A stretch of DNA of 64,000 nucleotides from Pseudomonas sp. Irchel 3E13 (GCF_900187455.1 NZ_FYDX01000001.1:248001-312000); one strand, 5' to 3'; counted from the first letter of the stretch, positions 54,266 to 62,651 are shown. Notes: generated from the letters alone by a model not told the origin. Numbers and translations are program-made.

Positions 54266-56096
54266 GACCACGACCAACACGGCCATGAGCGACATCGAGA
54301 TCGAAGAGCGCCTGGCCAAGAAGTCCCTCGACCGCGGCATGCTGCAACGCCTGCTGCCGCTGCTCAAACCGGTGCGGCGCCAGGTCGCCTGGGTGATCGG
54401 CCTGGAGCTGATCCTGGTGTTCACTGTGTTCCTCCGCCCGTGGTTCGTCCGCGAACTGCTCGACCGCGGCCTGGTCCACGACGGCAACGCCTGGCTGCTC
54501 GACCTGCCGCTGGTGCTCTGGCTCGGCGCCGGGCTGGCCGCCAGTTGGCTGGGGCGCATTCTGCTCGGCGGGCTGTCGCAGTACATCGCCGGCAGCGCCG
54601 CCATCGAAGTGCTCAACCAGTTGCGGGTGCGGGTGTTCGCCCATGTCCAGTCGCTCAGCGTCGGCTACTTCGACCGCACCCGCGCCGGGCGCATCCTGTC
54701 GCGGGCCGACCGTGACGTGGACGCCCTTGAACCGCTGCTGATCCAGGGTCCGCCGGAACTGCTCGGCGCCCTGCTGCGCTGCACCCTGGCGGGACTGATG
54801 CTGTGGCTGATCACGCCGTTGTTCTTCTTCAGCCTGATCGCCAGCGTGCCGCTGTTGTTTATCGCCACCTGGGCGTTCAAGCGCGTGGCCCAGCGCAACT
54901 GGGCGAAAGTCGCCGAGCAGCGCAGCCGCTTTACCGCCCACCTGGTGGAAAGCGTCAGCGGCGTGCGCCTGTTGCAGCAGAGCGGCCGCGAAGGCGAAAA
55001 CCAGCAGCGCTATCGCGGCCTGCTGGACGACTTCAACAACGCCCTGATCACCGGCAGCATCCGCTCCGGCTGGTTCGCCCCGTTCACCGCGCTGCTCTCC
55101 GCCACCGGCATGGCGGTGTTGGTGCTGGTGGGCGGTTATTCGCTGGCCGAGGGCACGGTGACCGTGGGCCAGGTCGGCGAAAGCCTGTTCTACGTGATGC
55201 TGTTCCTCGGTCCGCTGCAGGAACTCACCGACCTGTTCGAGCGCTATGCCACCGGCTCGGCTTCGGCGCAGCGGATCTTCCTGCTGCTGGACACCGCGCC
55301 GCAGATTCTCGACCCGCAGAACCCGCTGCCGTTGCCGCGGGTGCAGGGAGAGGTGCATTTCGAACGGGTCCGCTTCGCCTATCAGCCCGGGGCCGCGCAA
55401 CCGGTGATCGACAACCTCGACCTGCGCATCCGCGCCGGCGAAGTGCTGGCCATCGTCGGCCCGTCCGGGCATGGCAAAAGCACCCTGGTGCAGTTGCTGA
55501 CGCGGTTCTACGAGGTCGACGAAGGCGCGGTGAAACTCGACGGCGTGGACATTCGCCAGTTGAGCCAGCAGCAACTGCGCCGGCATGTCGGCGTGGTGCT
55601 GCAGGACAACGTGCTGTTCGCCGGCAGCATCCTCGACAACCTGCGCCTGGCCGCCCCCGGCGCCGACGATGCGAGCCTGATCGCCGCGGCGCGGGAACTG
55701 GGCGCCGACGAAGTGCTGGAGCGCCTGCCCCATCAATACGCGACCCAGGTCGGCAGCCTCGGCAGCCACCTCAGCCATGGCCAGCGGCAACTGGTGTGCC
55801 TGGTCCGCGCCTACCTGGCCAACCCGGCGGTGCTGGTGCTGGACGAAGCCACCTCGGCGGTCGACGTGCATACCGAACGGCGCATCCAGCGCGCCCTGCG
55901 CCGGCTTTGCGAAGGCCGCACGGCGATCATCATCGCCCACCGCCTGGCGACCATCCGCGACGCCGACCGCATCGTGGTGATCCGCCAGGGCCAGGTGCAG
56001 GAGCAAGGCGCGCACCGCCAGTTGCTGGAGGCGAATGGCGCGTATGCGGCGCTGTATCGCAGTTATGAGCAGCGCGGCGAGTTGGTGGAGAGCTGA
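54258..56096 (+). CDS. ABC exporter half-transporter with consensus catalytic Glu and His
   Basis: 612 aa. Six membrane helices (about 40-335) then Walker A VGPSGHGKSTLV, Walker B VLVLDEATSAVD and an intact H-loop IAHRLAT. The signature is altered to LSHGQRQ. Paired with the preceding half, the degenerate site would combine that protein's Walker motifs with this LSHGQ. The active site would combine this protein's Walker motifs with the partner's LSGGQ. Cargo unknown; a by-product or conjugate of organosulfur metabolism is possible. Confidence 0.9.
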   Translation: MSKTTTNTAMSDIEIEERLAKKSLDRGMLQRLLPLLKPVRRQVAWVIGLELILVFTVFLRPWFVRELLDRGLVHDGNAWLLDLPLVLWLGAGLAASWLGRILLGGLSQYIAGSAAIEVLNQLRVRVFAHVQSLSVGYFDRTRAGRILSRADRDVDALEPLLIQGPPELLGALLRCTLAGLMLWLITPLFFFSLIASVPLLFIATWAFKRVAQRNWAKVAEQRSRFTAHLVESVSGVRLLQQSGREGENQQRYRGLLDDFNNALITGSIRSGWFAPFTALLSATGMAVLVLVGGYSLAEGTVTVGQVGESLFYVMLFLGPLQELTDLFERYATGSASAQRIFLLLDTAPQILDPQNPLPLPRVQGEVHFERVRFAYQPGAAQPVIDNLDLRIRAGEVLAIVGPSGHGKSTLVQLLTRFYEVDEGAVKLDGVDIRQLSQQQLRRHVGVVLQDNVLFAGSILDNLRLAAPGADDASLIAAARELGADEVLERLPHQYATQVGSLGSHLSHGQRQLVCLVRAYLANPAVLVLDEATSAVDVHTERRIQRALRRLCEGRTAIIIAHRLATIRDADRIVVIRQGQVQEQGAHRQLLEANGAYAALYRSYEQRGELVES

Positions 56097-56128
56097 TGTT
56101 GCATCGGCTACAGCGGCTGCTTGTCGGG

Positions 56129-56146
56129 TGCTGCTCAGGCAGCAGC
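56129..56146. promoter_or_regulatory. Palindromic candidate activator site
   Basis: TGCTGCTCAGGCAGCAGC, the inverse of the site at 51064-51081 with 17 of 18 bases identical. It is about 130 bp upstream of the third sigma-54 promoter. Confidence 0.55.
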
Positions 56147-56173
56147 CCGTCAGGTATGGGGTCGCCTGTTCGG

Positions 56174-56253
56174 GCCTCATCGCTGGCAAGCCAGCTCCCA
56201 CAAAGCCTTGTAAACGCCGGCCCCGTGGGCGCTGGCCTGCCAGCGATAAGGGC
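56174..56253. repeat. REP pair of a second family
   Basis: Inverted copies of ATCGCTGGCAAGCCAGCTCCCAC and GTGGGCGCTGGCCTGCCAGCGAT around a 20-bp spacer. Different from the GAGCAAGCTCGCTCC family elsewhere in the window. It is inserted between the activator site and the sigma-54 promoter. Confidence 0.8.
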
Positions 56254-56266
56254 CCGGCAGCCACCG

Positions 56267-56282
56267 TGGCACGCCGGTTGCA
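56267..56282 (+). promoter_or_regulatory. Sigma-54 promoter before the second SsuD-like gene
   Basis: TGGCACG-CCGG-TTGCA, a perfect consensus match with GG (56268-56269) and GC (56280-56281) 10 nt apart. About 32 bp before the ATG. Confidence 0.88.
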
Positions 56283-56313
56283 CCACCCTTCCAACATCCA
56301 CTGAGGACCTGCC

Positions 56314-57462
56314 ATGAGCACCGAATTCTTCTGGCGTCTGCCACTGGGCACCGATGGCCCGCAACTGACCACCGACAAGCACAACCGCGGCAGTTTCGTC
56401 GGCCGTCACGGGCATATCGCACCGGGGCTGCTGGCCGACGGCACGCCGGACGGTTTCACCTACATCGACTACATCGCCCAGGTGGCGAAGGCCGCCGAAC
56501 TGGCCGGCTTCGAAGGCGCGCTGCTGCCCACCGGGCCGGAGCCGTGGATCGTCGCCGCGGCGCTGGCCCGGGAAACCCGGCGCCTGCGCTTTCTGATCGC
56601 CTTCCAGGCCACCTGGACCCTGCCCGCTTACGCCGCGCAGCAGGCGGCGATTCTCCAACACCTGAGCCACGGCCGCCTGGACTGGAACATCATCACCGGC
56701 GGCAACCCGGCCAGCCAGCGCGCCCAGGGCGACTACCTCGACCACGACCAGCGCTACAAACGCACCGGCGAATTCCTCGACATCATCCAGGGCCTGTGGA
56801 GCAACGAGCGCTTCAGCTACGACGGCGAGGTCTACCAACTGGAAAACGGCGCGCTGCCGCCGGGCCTCGGCAACGAGCGCAAGCCGGGGGTGTATTTCTC
56901 CGGGTTCTCCGACCCGGCGCTGGACGTCGCCGCGCGTCACGCCGATGTCTATTTGAACTGGGCCGAGCCGGTGGACCAGCTCAAACCGCACATCGAGCGG
57001 GTACGCGAGCTGGCGGACAAACAGGGCCGCAGCGTGCGCTTCGGCCTGCGCGTGGACCTCTTCGCCCGGGAAACCGAAGAAGCCGCCTGGGCCGACCTGC
57101 GCCGCCAGTTCGAGCGGATCGAAGGCAAGCCCAGCGTGGTCTCCAGCGCCTTCACCCGCGCCAGCGACTCGGTCGGCGCGGCGCGCCAGACCGCCTACCA
57201 CCAGAATATCCAGCGCTTCGACGACCTGATCCTCGGGCCGAACCTCTGGGCCGGTTTCGCCAAGGCCAAGCCCGGCCCGACCGTCGGTCTGGTGGGCAGC
57301 CACCAGAACATCGCCGAGCGCCTGGCCGAGTACCGCGACGCCGGTTTCTCGACCTTCATCCTGGCCGGCAACCCCCACCTGGAAGAAGCCCTACGCATCG
57401 GCCAGGAAGTGCTGCCACTGCTGCGCGAGCGCAAACCCGACGCGCTCAAGGCCAGCGCCTGA
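56314..57462 (+). CDS. LLM-class FMNH2-dependent monooxygenase, SsuD-like (second)
   Basis: 382 aa luciferase-fold enzyme: GFEGALLPTGPEPWIVAAAL, FLIAFQATWTLPAYAAQQA, LDWNIITGGNPASQRAQGD and KRTGEFLDIIQGLW match sulfonate/sulfone monooxygenases. It uses reduced FMN and oxygen to cleave C-S bonds. No Cys, and no Met beyond the initiator. Followed by the second DszB-like gene, and driven by its own sigma-54 promoter. Confidence 0.85.
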   Translation: MSTEFFWRLPLGTDGPQLTTDKHNRGSFVGRHGHIAPGLLADGTPDGFTYIDYIAQVAKAAELAGFEGALLPTGPEPWIVAAALARETRRLRFLIAFQATWTLPAYAAQQAAILQHLSHGRLDWNIITGGNPASQRAQGDYLDHDQRYKRTGEFLDIIQGLWSNERFSYDGEVYQLENGALPPGLGNERKPGVYFSGFSDPALDVAARHADVYLNWAEPVDQLKPHIERVRELADKQGRSVRFGLRVDLFARETEEAAWADLRRQFERIEGKPSVVSSAFTRASDSVGAARQTAYHQNIQRFDDLILGPNLWAGFAKAKPGPTVGLVGSHQNIAERLAEYRDAGFSTFILAGNPHLEEALRIGQEVLPLLRERKPDALKASA

Positions 57463-57537
57463 GCGCACGCCCACCAGGACGGGCCGAATACACCACTGGC
57501 CGGATAACCGGCCACTTTTCAAGGACCAGATCCGCAC

Positions 57538-58596
57538 ATGAGCAAACCCCTCGATACCCTCTGGTACACCCATAGCCCGGTGCCCACCGGCCTCGGCATC
57601 GCCGTGCAGACCGGCCGCCTGGCCGAAGCTTTCGCCCCGCTGGGCACCTCGATCCAGTCGCTGCGCGAATCCAGCGAACGGGAGGTGCGTGAAGCGCACT
57701 ACGACCATCACCTGCCCAACTCGGTCCGCCACGGCGGCAACATTCCGGCCATTTGGGCCTACTCGGCCGGGGTCGATACGCGGGTGCTCGGCCTAAGCTG
57801 GGCGGATGAAGTGCAGTTGATCCTGACCACCGCCGAAAGCGGGGTGAAAACCGTCCGCGACCTGAAGAACCGCCGCTTCGGCCTGCCGAAATGGGCCAAC
57901 GTGCAAATCGACTTCACCCGCGCCCAGGCCCTGCGCGGGCTGGAAAACGCCCTGCGCCTGGAAGGCCTGAACGTGGCCGATGTCGAATTGGTGGACTACC
58001 CCTACGGCGGCACCCACAGCGACGAACAGGTCACCCATGTGCATGGCGCCGCCGTCTACCTGGGCGGCACCCGCATCAGCCGGCGCAACAACGAACTGAT
58101 CGGCCTGCTGCGCGGCGATATCGACGCGATCTTCCTCAAGGGCGCCTCGGCCCTGCAACTGGCCTACGAACTGGGCCTGCACGTGGTGATCGACACCGGC
58201 TCGCACCCCGACCCGCTGATCCGCGCCAACAACGGCACGCCACGCACGCTGACCGTGGACATCAACCTGCTGAACGAGCATTTCGGCGCGTGTAAACGCA
58301 TCGTCGATGTGCTGCTGCGCACCGAGCAATGGGCCTGGGCCAACCCGGATGAAACCCGGCGCTACCTGGCCCGCGAACTGAACACCAGCGAGTACTGGGT
58401 GGCGGCGGCCTACGGCGAGGACGCCCACCGGCGCCTGCGCACCACCCTCGACAGCCGCTCGATCACGGCCTTGCAGGACTTCACCGATTTCCTCTACCGC
58501 TGGCAGTTCATTCCGCGGCATTTCGATGTGCGCGACTGGATCGATTTCAGCGTGCTGGAGGCGGTGATCGGCTCGACGTCGCGGGTGGCGACCTGA
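57538..58596 (+). CDS. DszB-like / sulfonate-binding-type protein lacking the catalytic Cys
   Basis: 352 aa paralogue of the DszB-like protein on the other strand. LWYTHSPVPTGLG (residues 8-20) has Ser13 where the other has the catalytic Cys. HYDHHLPNSVRHGG keeps the Arg (R64), but the position three before the Tyr is Glu instead of His. RANNGTPRTLTVDINLL and YGEDAHRRLRTTLDSR keep the shared framework. Probably a binding protein or an enzyme with altered chemistry. One Met and one Cys in total. AAGGACCAG precedes the ATG. Confidence 0.65.
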   Translation: MSKPLDTLWYTHSPVPTGLGIAVQTGRLAEAFAPLGTSIQSLRESSEREVREAHYDHHLPNSVRHGGNIPAIWAYSAGVDTRVLGLSWADEVQLILTTAESGVKTVRDLKNRRFGLPKWANVQIDFTRAQALRGLENALRLEGLNVADVELVDYPYGGTHSDEQVTHVHGAAVYLGGTRISRRNNELIGLLRGDIDAIFLKGASALQLAYELGLHVVIDTGSHPDPLIRANNGTPRTLTVDINLLNEHFGACKRIVDVLLRTEQWAWANPDETRRYLARELNTSEYWVAAAYGEDAHRRLRTTLDSRSITALQDFTDFLYRWQFIPRHFDVRDWIDFSVLEAVIGSTSRVAT

Positions 58597-58720
58597 GCGG
58601 CACCTGAGCGGTCATCGACAGGCGGTAGCATTAGGCTATGATTTCCTCGCGCGGCGAGGTCCCCGCCTGCGTTGCCCACTTCCGCTTGCCGTGCATAGCG
58701 CTGAATCAAGGAGAGAACCG

Positions 58721-59731
58721 GTGCCTGATTACTGGAAGATCATGAGCGATGGCTTCAAGGACGGAAAACTCCTGGCGATCACGCTTGGCAACTTCAACCG
58801 CGACATGGGCAACACCATCCGTTTTAGTGAAACCCAGGTTCAGCGCTACGCCTATCGCATTGCCGACGGTGTGGTCCAGAGCGTCACGACCGGGAAGCCG
58901 GTCTCGACCCATAACTACAGCTCCCATGACAAGGCTGGGATCGCGGCCTTTGTCGTCGGGCTCGACGGCACGGTCTACCTGTTCAACCACCTCAACAAGA
59001 CCGATCAGATTGCCCACTCTTCGTTTGTCGGCAAGTTCGCCAAGGCCGCCGGCGAACTGATCGTGGTAGAAGGCAAGATCACCCTGGTGCATGCCCACAG
59101 CGGTCATTTCCGGCCCAATGCCCTGAACATGTATCACGCGGTCAAGTACTTCAGGGACATGGGTGCGCTGTCGCCATCGGCGAGGGTCGGCTTCGTCAGC
59201 AACCCCTTCGCGGATACCGGCGTGGAGCCCCCGCCTTATGCCGAGAGCCTGCCGTTTCAGTACGTTCTGGACGAGGAGTCAAAACGGACTTACGCGAACT
59301 CCAAGCAAGTGATCGAAGAGTCGTCACACAAGATCACGCAACTCGACCTGGAGACCACGCTGATTCGTTTTCAAGCGCACAAAGAACAGACAATCAAGAG
59401 GCTTACCGAGGAGGTCCAGGCCTTGGCGGAAAAGCTCAAGTCCGAAAACGGCACGCGCAGCACAACCGAATTCGAGCTTGAACTCAAAACCTACGCTCTT
59501 GAGGACGCAAATGAACTCGCATTCGACGCCTATTTGAAAGAACTGAAAGAAACCATCAGAGAGTTGAAAACAACCATCTTGCAACAACAAGACCTGATCG
59601 AGATGCTCGACATAAAAACCGGCACACTGCGCGTGGTTTTCGATGCGCTGGTGTTCCTCGGATTCGTCGGCGAGAACTTCGTGACGTTGAGAGGCAAAAT
59701 CAAACCGGCGTTTTTTGACGCCTCACTGTAA
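58721..59731 (+). CDS. Protein with an IQM-like HSSF/SGHFRP domain and a C-terminal coiled coil
   Basis: 336 aa. GTG start with AAGGAG 7 nt upstream, better than the in-frame GTG ten codons earlier. The N-terminal domain (about 1-170) contains SSHDKAGIAAFVVGLDGTVY, HSSFVGKFAKAAGELIVVEG and HSGHFRP. From memory this is the same order of motifs (HHSSF..AAG.LVV..G....SGHYRPT) as the C-terminal domain of plant IQM calmodulin-binding proteins. Residues 200-300 form a charged coiled coil. The 3' half is AT-richer than the surroundings. Function unknown. Confidence 0.55.
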   Translation: MPDYWKIMSDGFKDGKLLAITLGNFNRDMGNTIRFSETQVQRYAYRIADGVVQSVTTGKPVSTHNYSSHDKAGIAAFVVGLDGTVYLFNHLNKTDQIAHSSFVGKFAKAAGELIVVEGKITLVHAHSGHFRPNALNMYHAVKYFRDMGALSPSARVGFVSNPFADTGVEPPPYAESLPFQYVLDEESKRTYANSKQVIEESSHKITQLDLETTLIRFQAHKEQTIKRLTEEVQALAEKLKSENGTRSTTEFELELKTYALEDANELAFDAYLKELKETIRELKTTILQQQDLIEMLDIKTGTLRVVFDALVFLGFVGENFVTLRGKIKPAFFDASL

Positions 59732-59810
59732 ATCCGGCTCGGTCGGGGGGCGCCTCTGCAACCTTCACCCAGGGTCTAGACTCAGTCTTCACGACTCGGG
59801 AGCCGCCGCC

Positions 59811-60290
59811 ATGACCGCCAAGAACACTATCTGCCTCTGGTACGACCACGACGCCCTGGAGGCCGCCACCTTCTACGCCGCCACCTTCCCGGACAGCGCC
59901 GTCACCGCCGTGCACGAAGCCCCCGGCGATTACCCTTCGGGCAAGCAAGGCGATGTGATCACCGTGGAATTCACCGTCATGGGCCTCCCCTGCCTGGGCC
60001 TCAACGGCGGTCCCGTCTTCACCCACAACGAAGCCTTTTCCTTCCAGGTCGCCACCGACGACCAGGCCGAAACCGACCGCCTGTGGAACGCCATCATTGG
60101 CCACGGCGGCGAGGCCAGCGCCTGCGGCTGGTGCCGGGACAAATGGGGCATTTCCTGGCAGATCACCCCGCGCATCCTCACCACCGCCATCGCCAGCCCG
60201 GATCGGGCCGCGGCCAAACGGGCCTTCGAAGCCATGATGCAGATGGGCAAGATCGACATCGCTACCATCGAGGCCGCGCTCAAGGGCTGA
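59811..60290 (+). CDS. PhnB-like VOC-family protein
   Basis: 159 aa, glyoxalase/VOC fold of the 3-demethylubiquinone-methyltransferase-like (PhnB) group: LWYDHDALEAATFYAATFPDS, FTVMGLPCLGLNGGP, FTHNEAFSFQV and CGWCRDKWGISWQI. Members are usually metal-binding, and the substrate is unknown. Start fits the usual family beginning. Probably independent of its neighbours. Confidence 0.82.
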   Translation: MTAKNTICLWYDHDALEAATFYAATFPDSAVTAVHEAPGDYPSGKQGDVITVEFTVMGLPCLGLNGGPVFTHNEAFSFQVATDDQAETDRLWNAIIGHGGEASACGWCRDKWGISWQITPRILTTAIASPDRAAAKRAFEAMMQMGKIDIATIEAALKG

Positions 60291-60390
60291 TTGCGAGGAT
60301 CAGGCAAGAACGCGGTCGAAATGGGTTACCGGCGCGCGCCGCTTCGCGCGGAACATGAACCTGTCTTCAGCCCCTCCAAGGAGTTCTTTC

Positions 60391-61440
60391 ATGCAAGTCA
60401 TCGCCTACGGCGCCCACGCCAGCGACAAACCACTGGAACCGCTGACCATCACCCGTCGCGAGCCCGGTGCCCACGACGTGCAGATCGATATCGCCTTCTG
60501 CGGCATCTGCCACTCCGACCTGCACCAGGTCCGCTCCGAATGGGCAGGCACCCAGTACCCGTGCGTGCCCGGCCATGAAATCGTCGGGCGCGTCACCCAC
60601 GTCGGCGCCCATGTCAGCGGCTTCAAGCCCGGCGACCTGGTGGGCATCGGCTGCATCGTCGACAGTTGCAAACACTGCGCCGACTGCGACGACGGCCTGG
60701 AAAACTACTGCGACGGCATGATCGGCACCTACAACTTCCCGACCCCGGACGCACCCGGCTGGACCCTCGGCGGCTACTCGCAACAGATCGTCGTCCACGA
60801 ACGCTACGTCCTGCGCATTACCCACCCGGAAGAACAGCTTGCGGCCGTCGCTCCACTGCTTTGCGCCGGCATCACTACCTACTCGCCGCTGCGCAACTGG
60901 GGTGCGGGGCCTGGCAAGAAGGTCGGCGTGGTCGGCATCGGCGGCCTCGGCCACATGGGCATCAAGCTGGCCCACGCCATGGGCGCCCACGTGGTCGCCT
61001 TCACCACCTCCGAGTCCAAGCGCGAAGCGGCCTTCGAACTGGGCGCGGACGAAGTGGTGGTCTCGCGCAATGCCGCGGAAATGGCTGCCCACGGCAAGTC
61101 CTTCGACCTGATCCTCAACACCGTCGCCGCGCCCCACGACCTGGATGCCTTCCTCGTCCTGCTCAAGCGCGACGGCACCCTGGCCCTGGTCGGCGCCCCG
61201 GCCACCAGCCACCCGTCGCCGAACGTGTTCAACCTGATCATGAAACGCCGCGCCATCGCCGGCTCGATGATCGGCGGCATCCCGGAGACCCAGGAAATGC
61301 TCGACTTCTGCGCCGAACACAAAATCGTCGCCGACATCGAACTGGTCCGCGCGGACCAGATCAACGACAGCTACGAACGGATGCTCAAGGGTGAGGTGAA
61401 GTACCGGTTCGTGATTGATAACGCGACGTTGGCGCCGTAA
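60391..61440 (+). CDS. Zinc-dependent NAD(P) alcohol dehydrogenase (YahK/CAD-like)
   Basis: 349 aa medium-chain dehydrogenase. Catalytic zinc ligands: Cys in FCGICHSDLHQ, His-Glu in VPGHEIVGRV and the later Cys in APLLCAGITTYSPL. The structural zinc site is CKHCADCDDGLENYC. The cofactor motif is GIGGLGHMGIKLAHAMG. It reduces aldehydes or oxidises primary alcohols. CAAGGAG precedes the ATG. No operon partner. Confidence 0.9.
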   Translation: MQVIAYGAHASDKPLEPLTITRREPGAHDVQIDIAFCGICHSDLHQVRSEWAGTQYPCVPGHEIVGRVTHVGAHVSGFKPGDLVGIGCIVDSCKHCADCDDGLENYCDGMIGTYNFPTPDAPGWTLGGYSQQIVVHERYVLRITHPEEQLAAVAPLLCAGITTYSPLRNWGAGPGKKVGVVGIGGLGHMGIKLAHAMGAHVVAFTTSESKREAAFELGADEVVVSRNAAEMAAHGKSFDLILNTVAAPHDLDAFLVLLKRDGTLALVGAPATSHPSPNVFNLIMKRRAIAGSMIGGIPETQEMLDFCAEHKIVADIELVRADQINDSYERMLKGEVKYRFVIDNATLAP

Positions 61441-61468
61441 CCGCGGGTACGTTCAGCAACAGCGCCCG

Positions 61469-62008
61469 TTACCAGGTCGGCGTAAAGAAATGCGCCGAAG
61501 TCAGTTGGGGGTTCAGCGCGAAAATCTGGGCGACGGTCAGGTTTGCGACTTGCAATGCCTGAGCACCGCCGCCGCCCAGACCGTTGTGACCGAAGGACAC
61601 CGTGTCGTAGCCGACTCCCGTCGCAATCGCCACATGCGCCATGTACTTGGCGCCTGGGCCGCTGAAAAACACAAAATCGCCGGCCAGCGGCAGGTTCTGC
61701 CACCAGATGTACTGCCACAAGCCGTAGTTGTTGTAGGAGCGCAACCCACCTACGAATGCGGTGGCCGGCACGGGTCGACCCTGCATAAGCGCGAACAGCC
61801 CTTGTGCCACGGCATCGCAGGCCAGGTCCGTTACCCCGGTCTGGCGTGCCGCGTAAAACGGCAACTCATAGCAACTGAGGCTGTAGGCCGGACGCGCGAC
61901 CGGTGGCGCGGAAAGACAATCGTTGAGCAACCTCGTCTTGCTCGCTTCCCACAGGAACTGCTGCCCCACACTGTTTCCAAGATACGTCGCAACCGCTGCA
62001 GCCGGCAT
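61469..62008 (-). CDS. Possible papain-fold (NlpC/P60-like) protein of unknown function
   Basis: 179 aa, no signal peptide. SLSCYELPFYAARQTG (Cys followed by Glu at the start of a helix) and GDFVFFSGPGAKYMAHVAIATG with a His resemble the Cys and His motifs of NlpC/P60 or amidase folds. The start is the ATG behind GGAGGGGGC, 7 codons inside the longest frame. It could be a hydrolase or toxin. It is convergent with the alcohol dehydrogenase gene. No family confirmed. Confidence 0.5.
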   Translation of the reverse strand: MPAAAVATYLGNSVGQQFLWEASKTRLLNDCLSAPPVARPAYSLSCYELPFYAARQTGVTDLACDAVAQGLFALMQGRPVPATAFVGGLRSYNNYGLWQYIWWQNLPLAGDFVFFSGPGAKYMAHVAIATGVGYDTVSFGHNGLGGGGAQALQVANLTVAQIFALNPQLTSAHFFTPTW

Positions 62009-62117
62009 AAGCCCCCTCCCCTCAACCATGATCGTGATGACACAGGGAAAGGCAGGTAGCCCGGCGACAGTCCCTTATGCCGTTGAGCAACAGCAGTGCT
62101 TCAGGCGAACAGGGAAG

Positions 62118-62651
62118 CTATCGTCCCCGCGCTTTCAGCGCCAATGAAATCAAAAAGCCAGCATGCCCCTGTTTCGTGATCAGATCAACCGCCGCCTCCG
62201 CCGAAACCCGCGCCGTGTCTAGCGTGAACACGGCGTCTTGCCACGGTTCGTATTCATGCCTCAGCACCGCCGCCCAATCTGGCGGCACCAGCCCCGGCAC
62301 ATCGACTTCGCGGTGCTCCACGCGGCGACGGTGTTCTTCTTGGTCTGTACACACCACCTGGACATTCAGCAGAACCACACCAGCCTGTGCGGCGATTGCG
62401 CTCCAGGCTTCGCGGCTTTCGCGGACCGGGTTCACGCAGTCCACCACCACCGAATGGCCAAGGCGCAGATTGCCCAGCGCCAGGTCATTGGCCACGGCGT
62501 ATCCACTGACGCCAACGTCCGTTATTCCCGAGCGACGGATCGCCTGTTCGATCGAGTCGACCCGCAGATAGACCGCGCCCAATCTGGACGTGAGGCGCTT
62601 GGCAATCGTAGTCTTGCCCGTTCCCGGGAGTCCGCTGAACACAATCAGCAT
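62118..62651 (-). CDS. Small P-loop kinase (AAA_33/zeta-toxin-like)
   Basis: 177 aa. It begins MLIVFSGLPGTGKTTIAKRL (Walker A), has VVDCVNPVRESREAW and a lid segment with EEHRRRVEHRE. This is the nucleoside/nucleotide-kinase-type family of stand-alone AAA_33 proteins, and the substrate is unknown. Start chosen so that the P-loop begins the protein, as in relatives. It shares its strand with the HNH gene 83 bp upstream. Confidence 0.72.
   Translation of the reverse strand: MLIVFSGLPGTGKTTIAKRLTSRLGAVYLRVDSIEQAIRRSGITDVGVSGYAVANDLALGNLRLGHSVVVDCVNPVRESREAWSAIAAQAGVVLLNVQVVCTDQEEHRRRVEHREVDVPGLVPPDWAAVLRHEYEPWQDAVFTLDTARVSAEAAVDLITKQGHAGFLISLALKARGR

Noticed and set aside
56121..56150. GC hairpin after the exporter genes read as an intrinsic terminator
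   Set aside because: No T-tract follows, and the same sequence recurs between the divergent sigma-54 promoters, so a protein-binding site is more likely.
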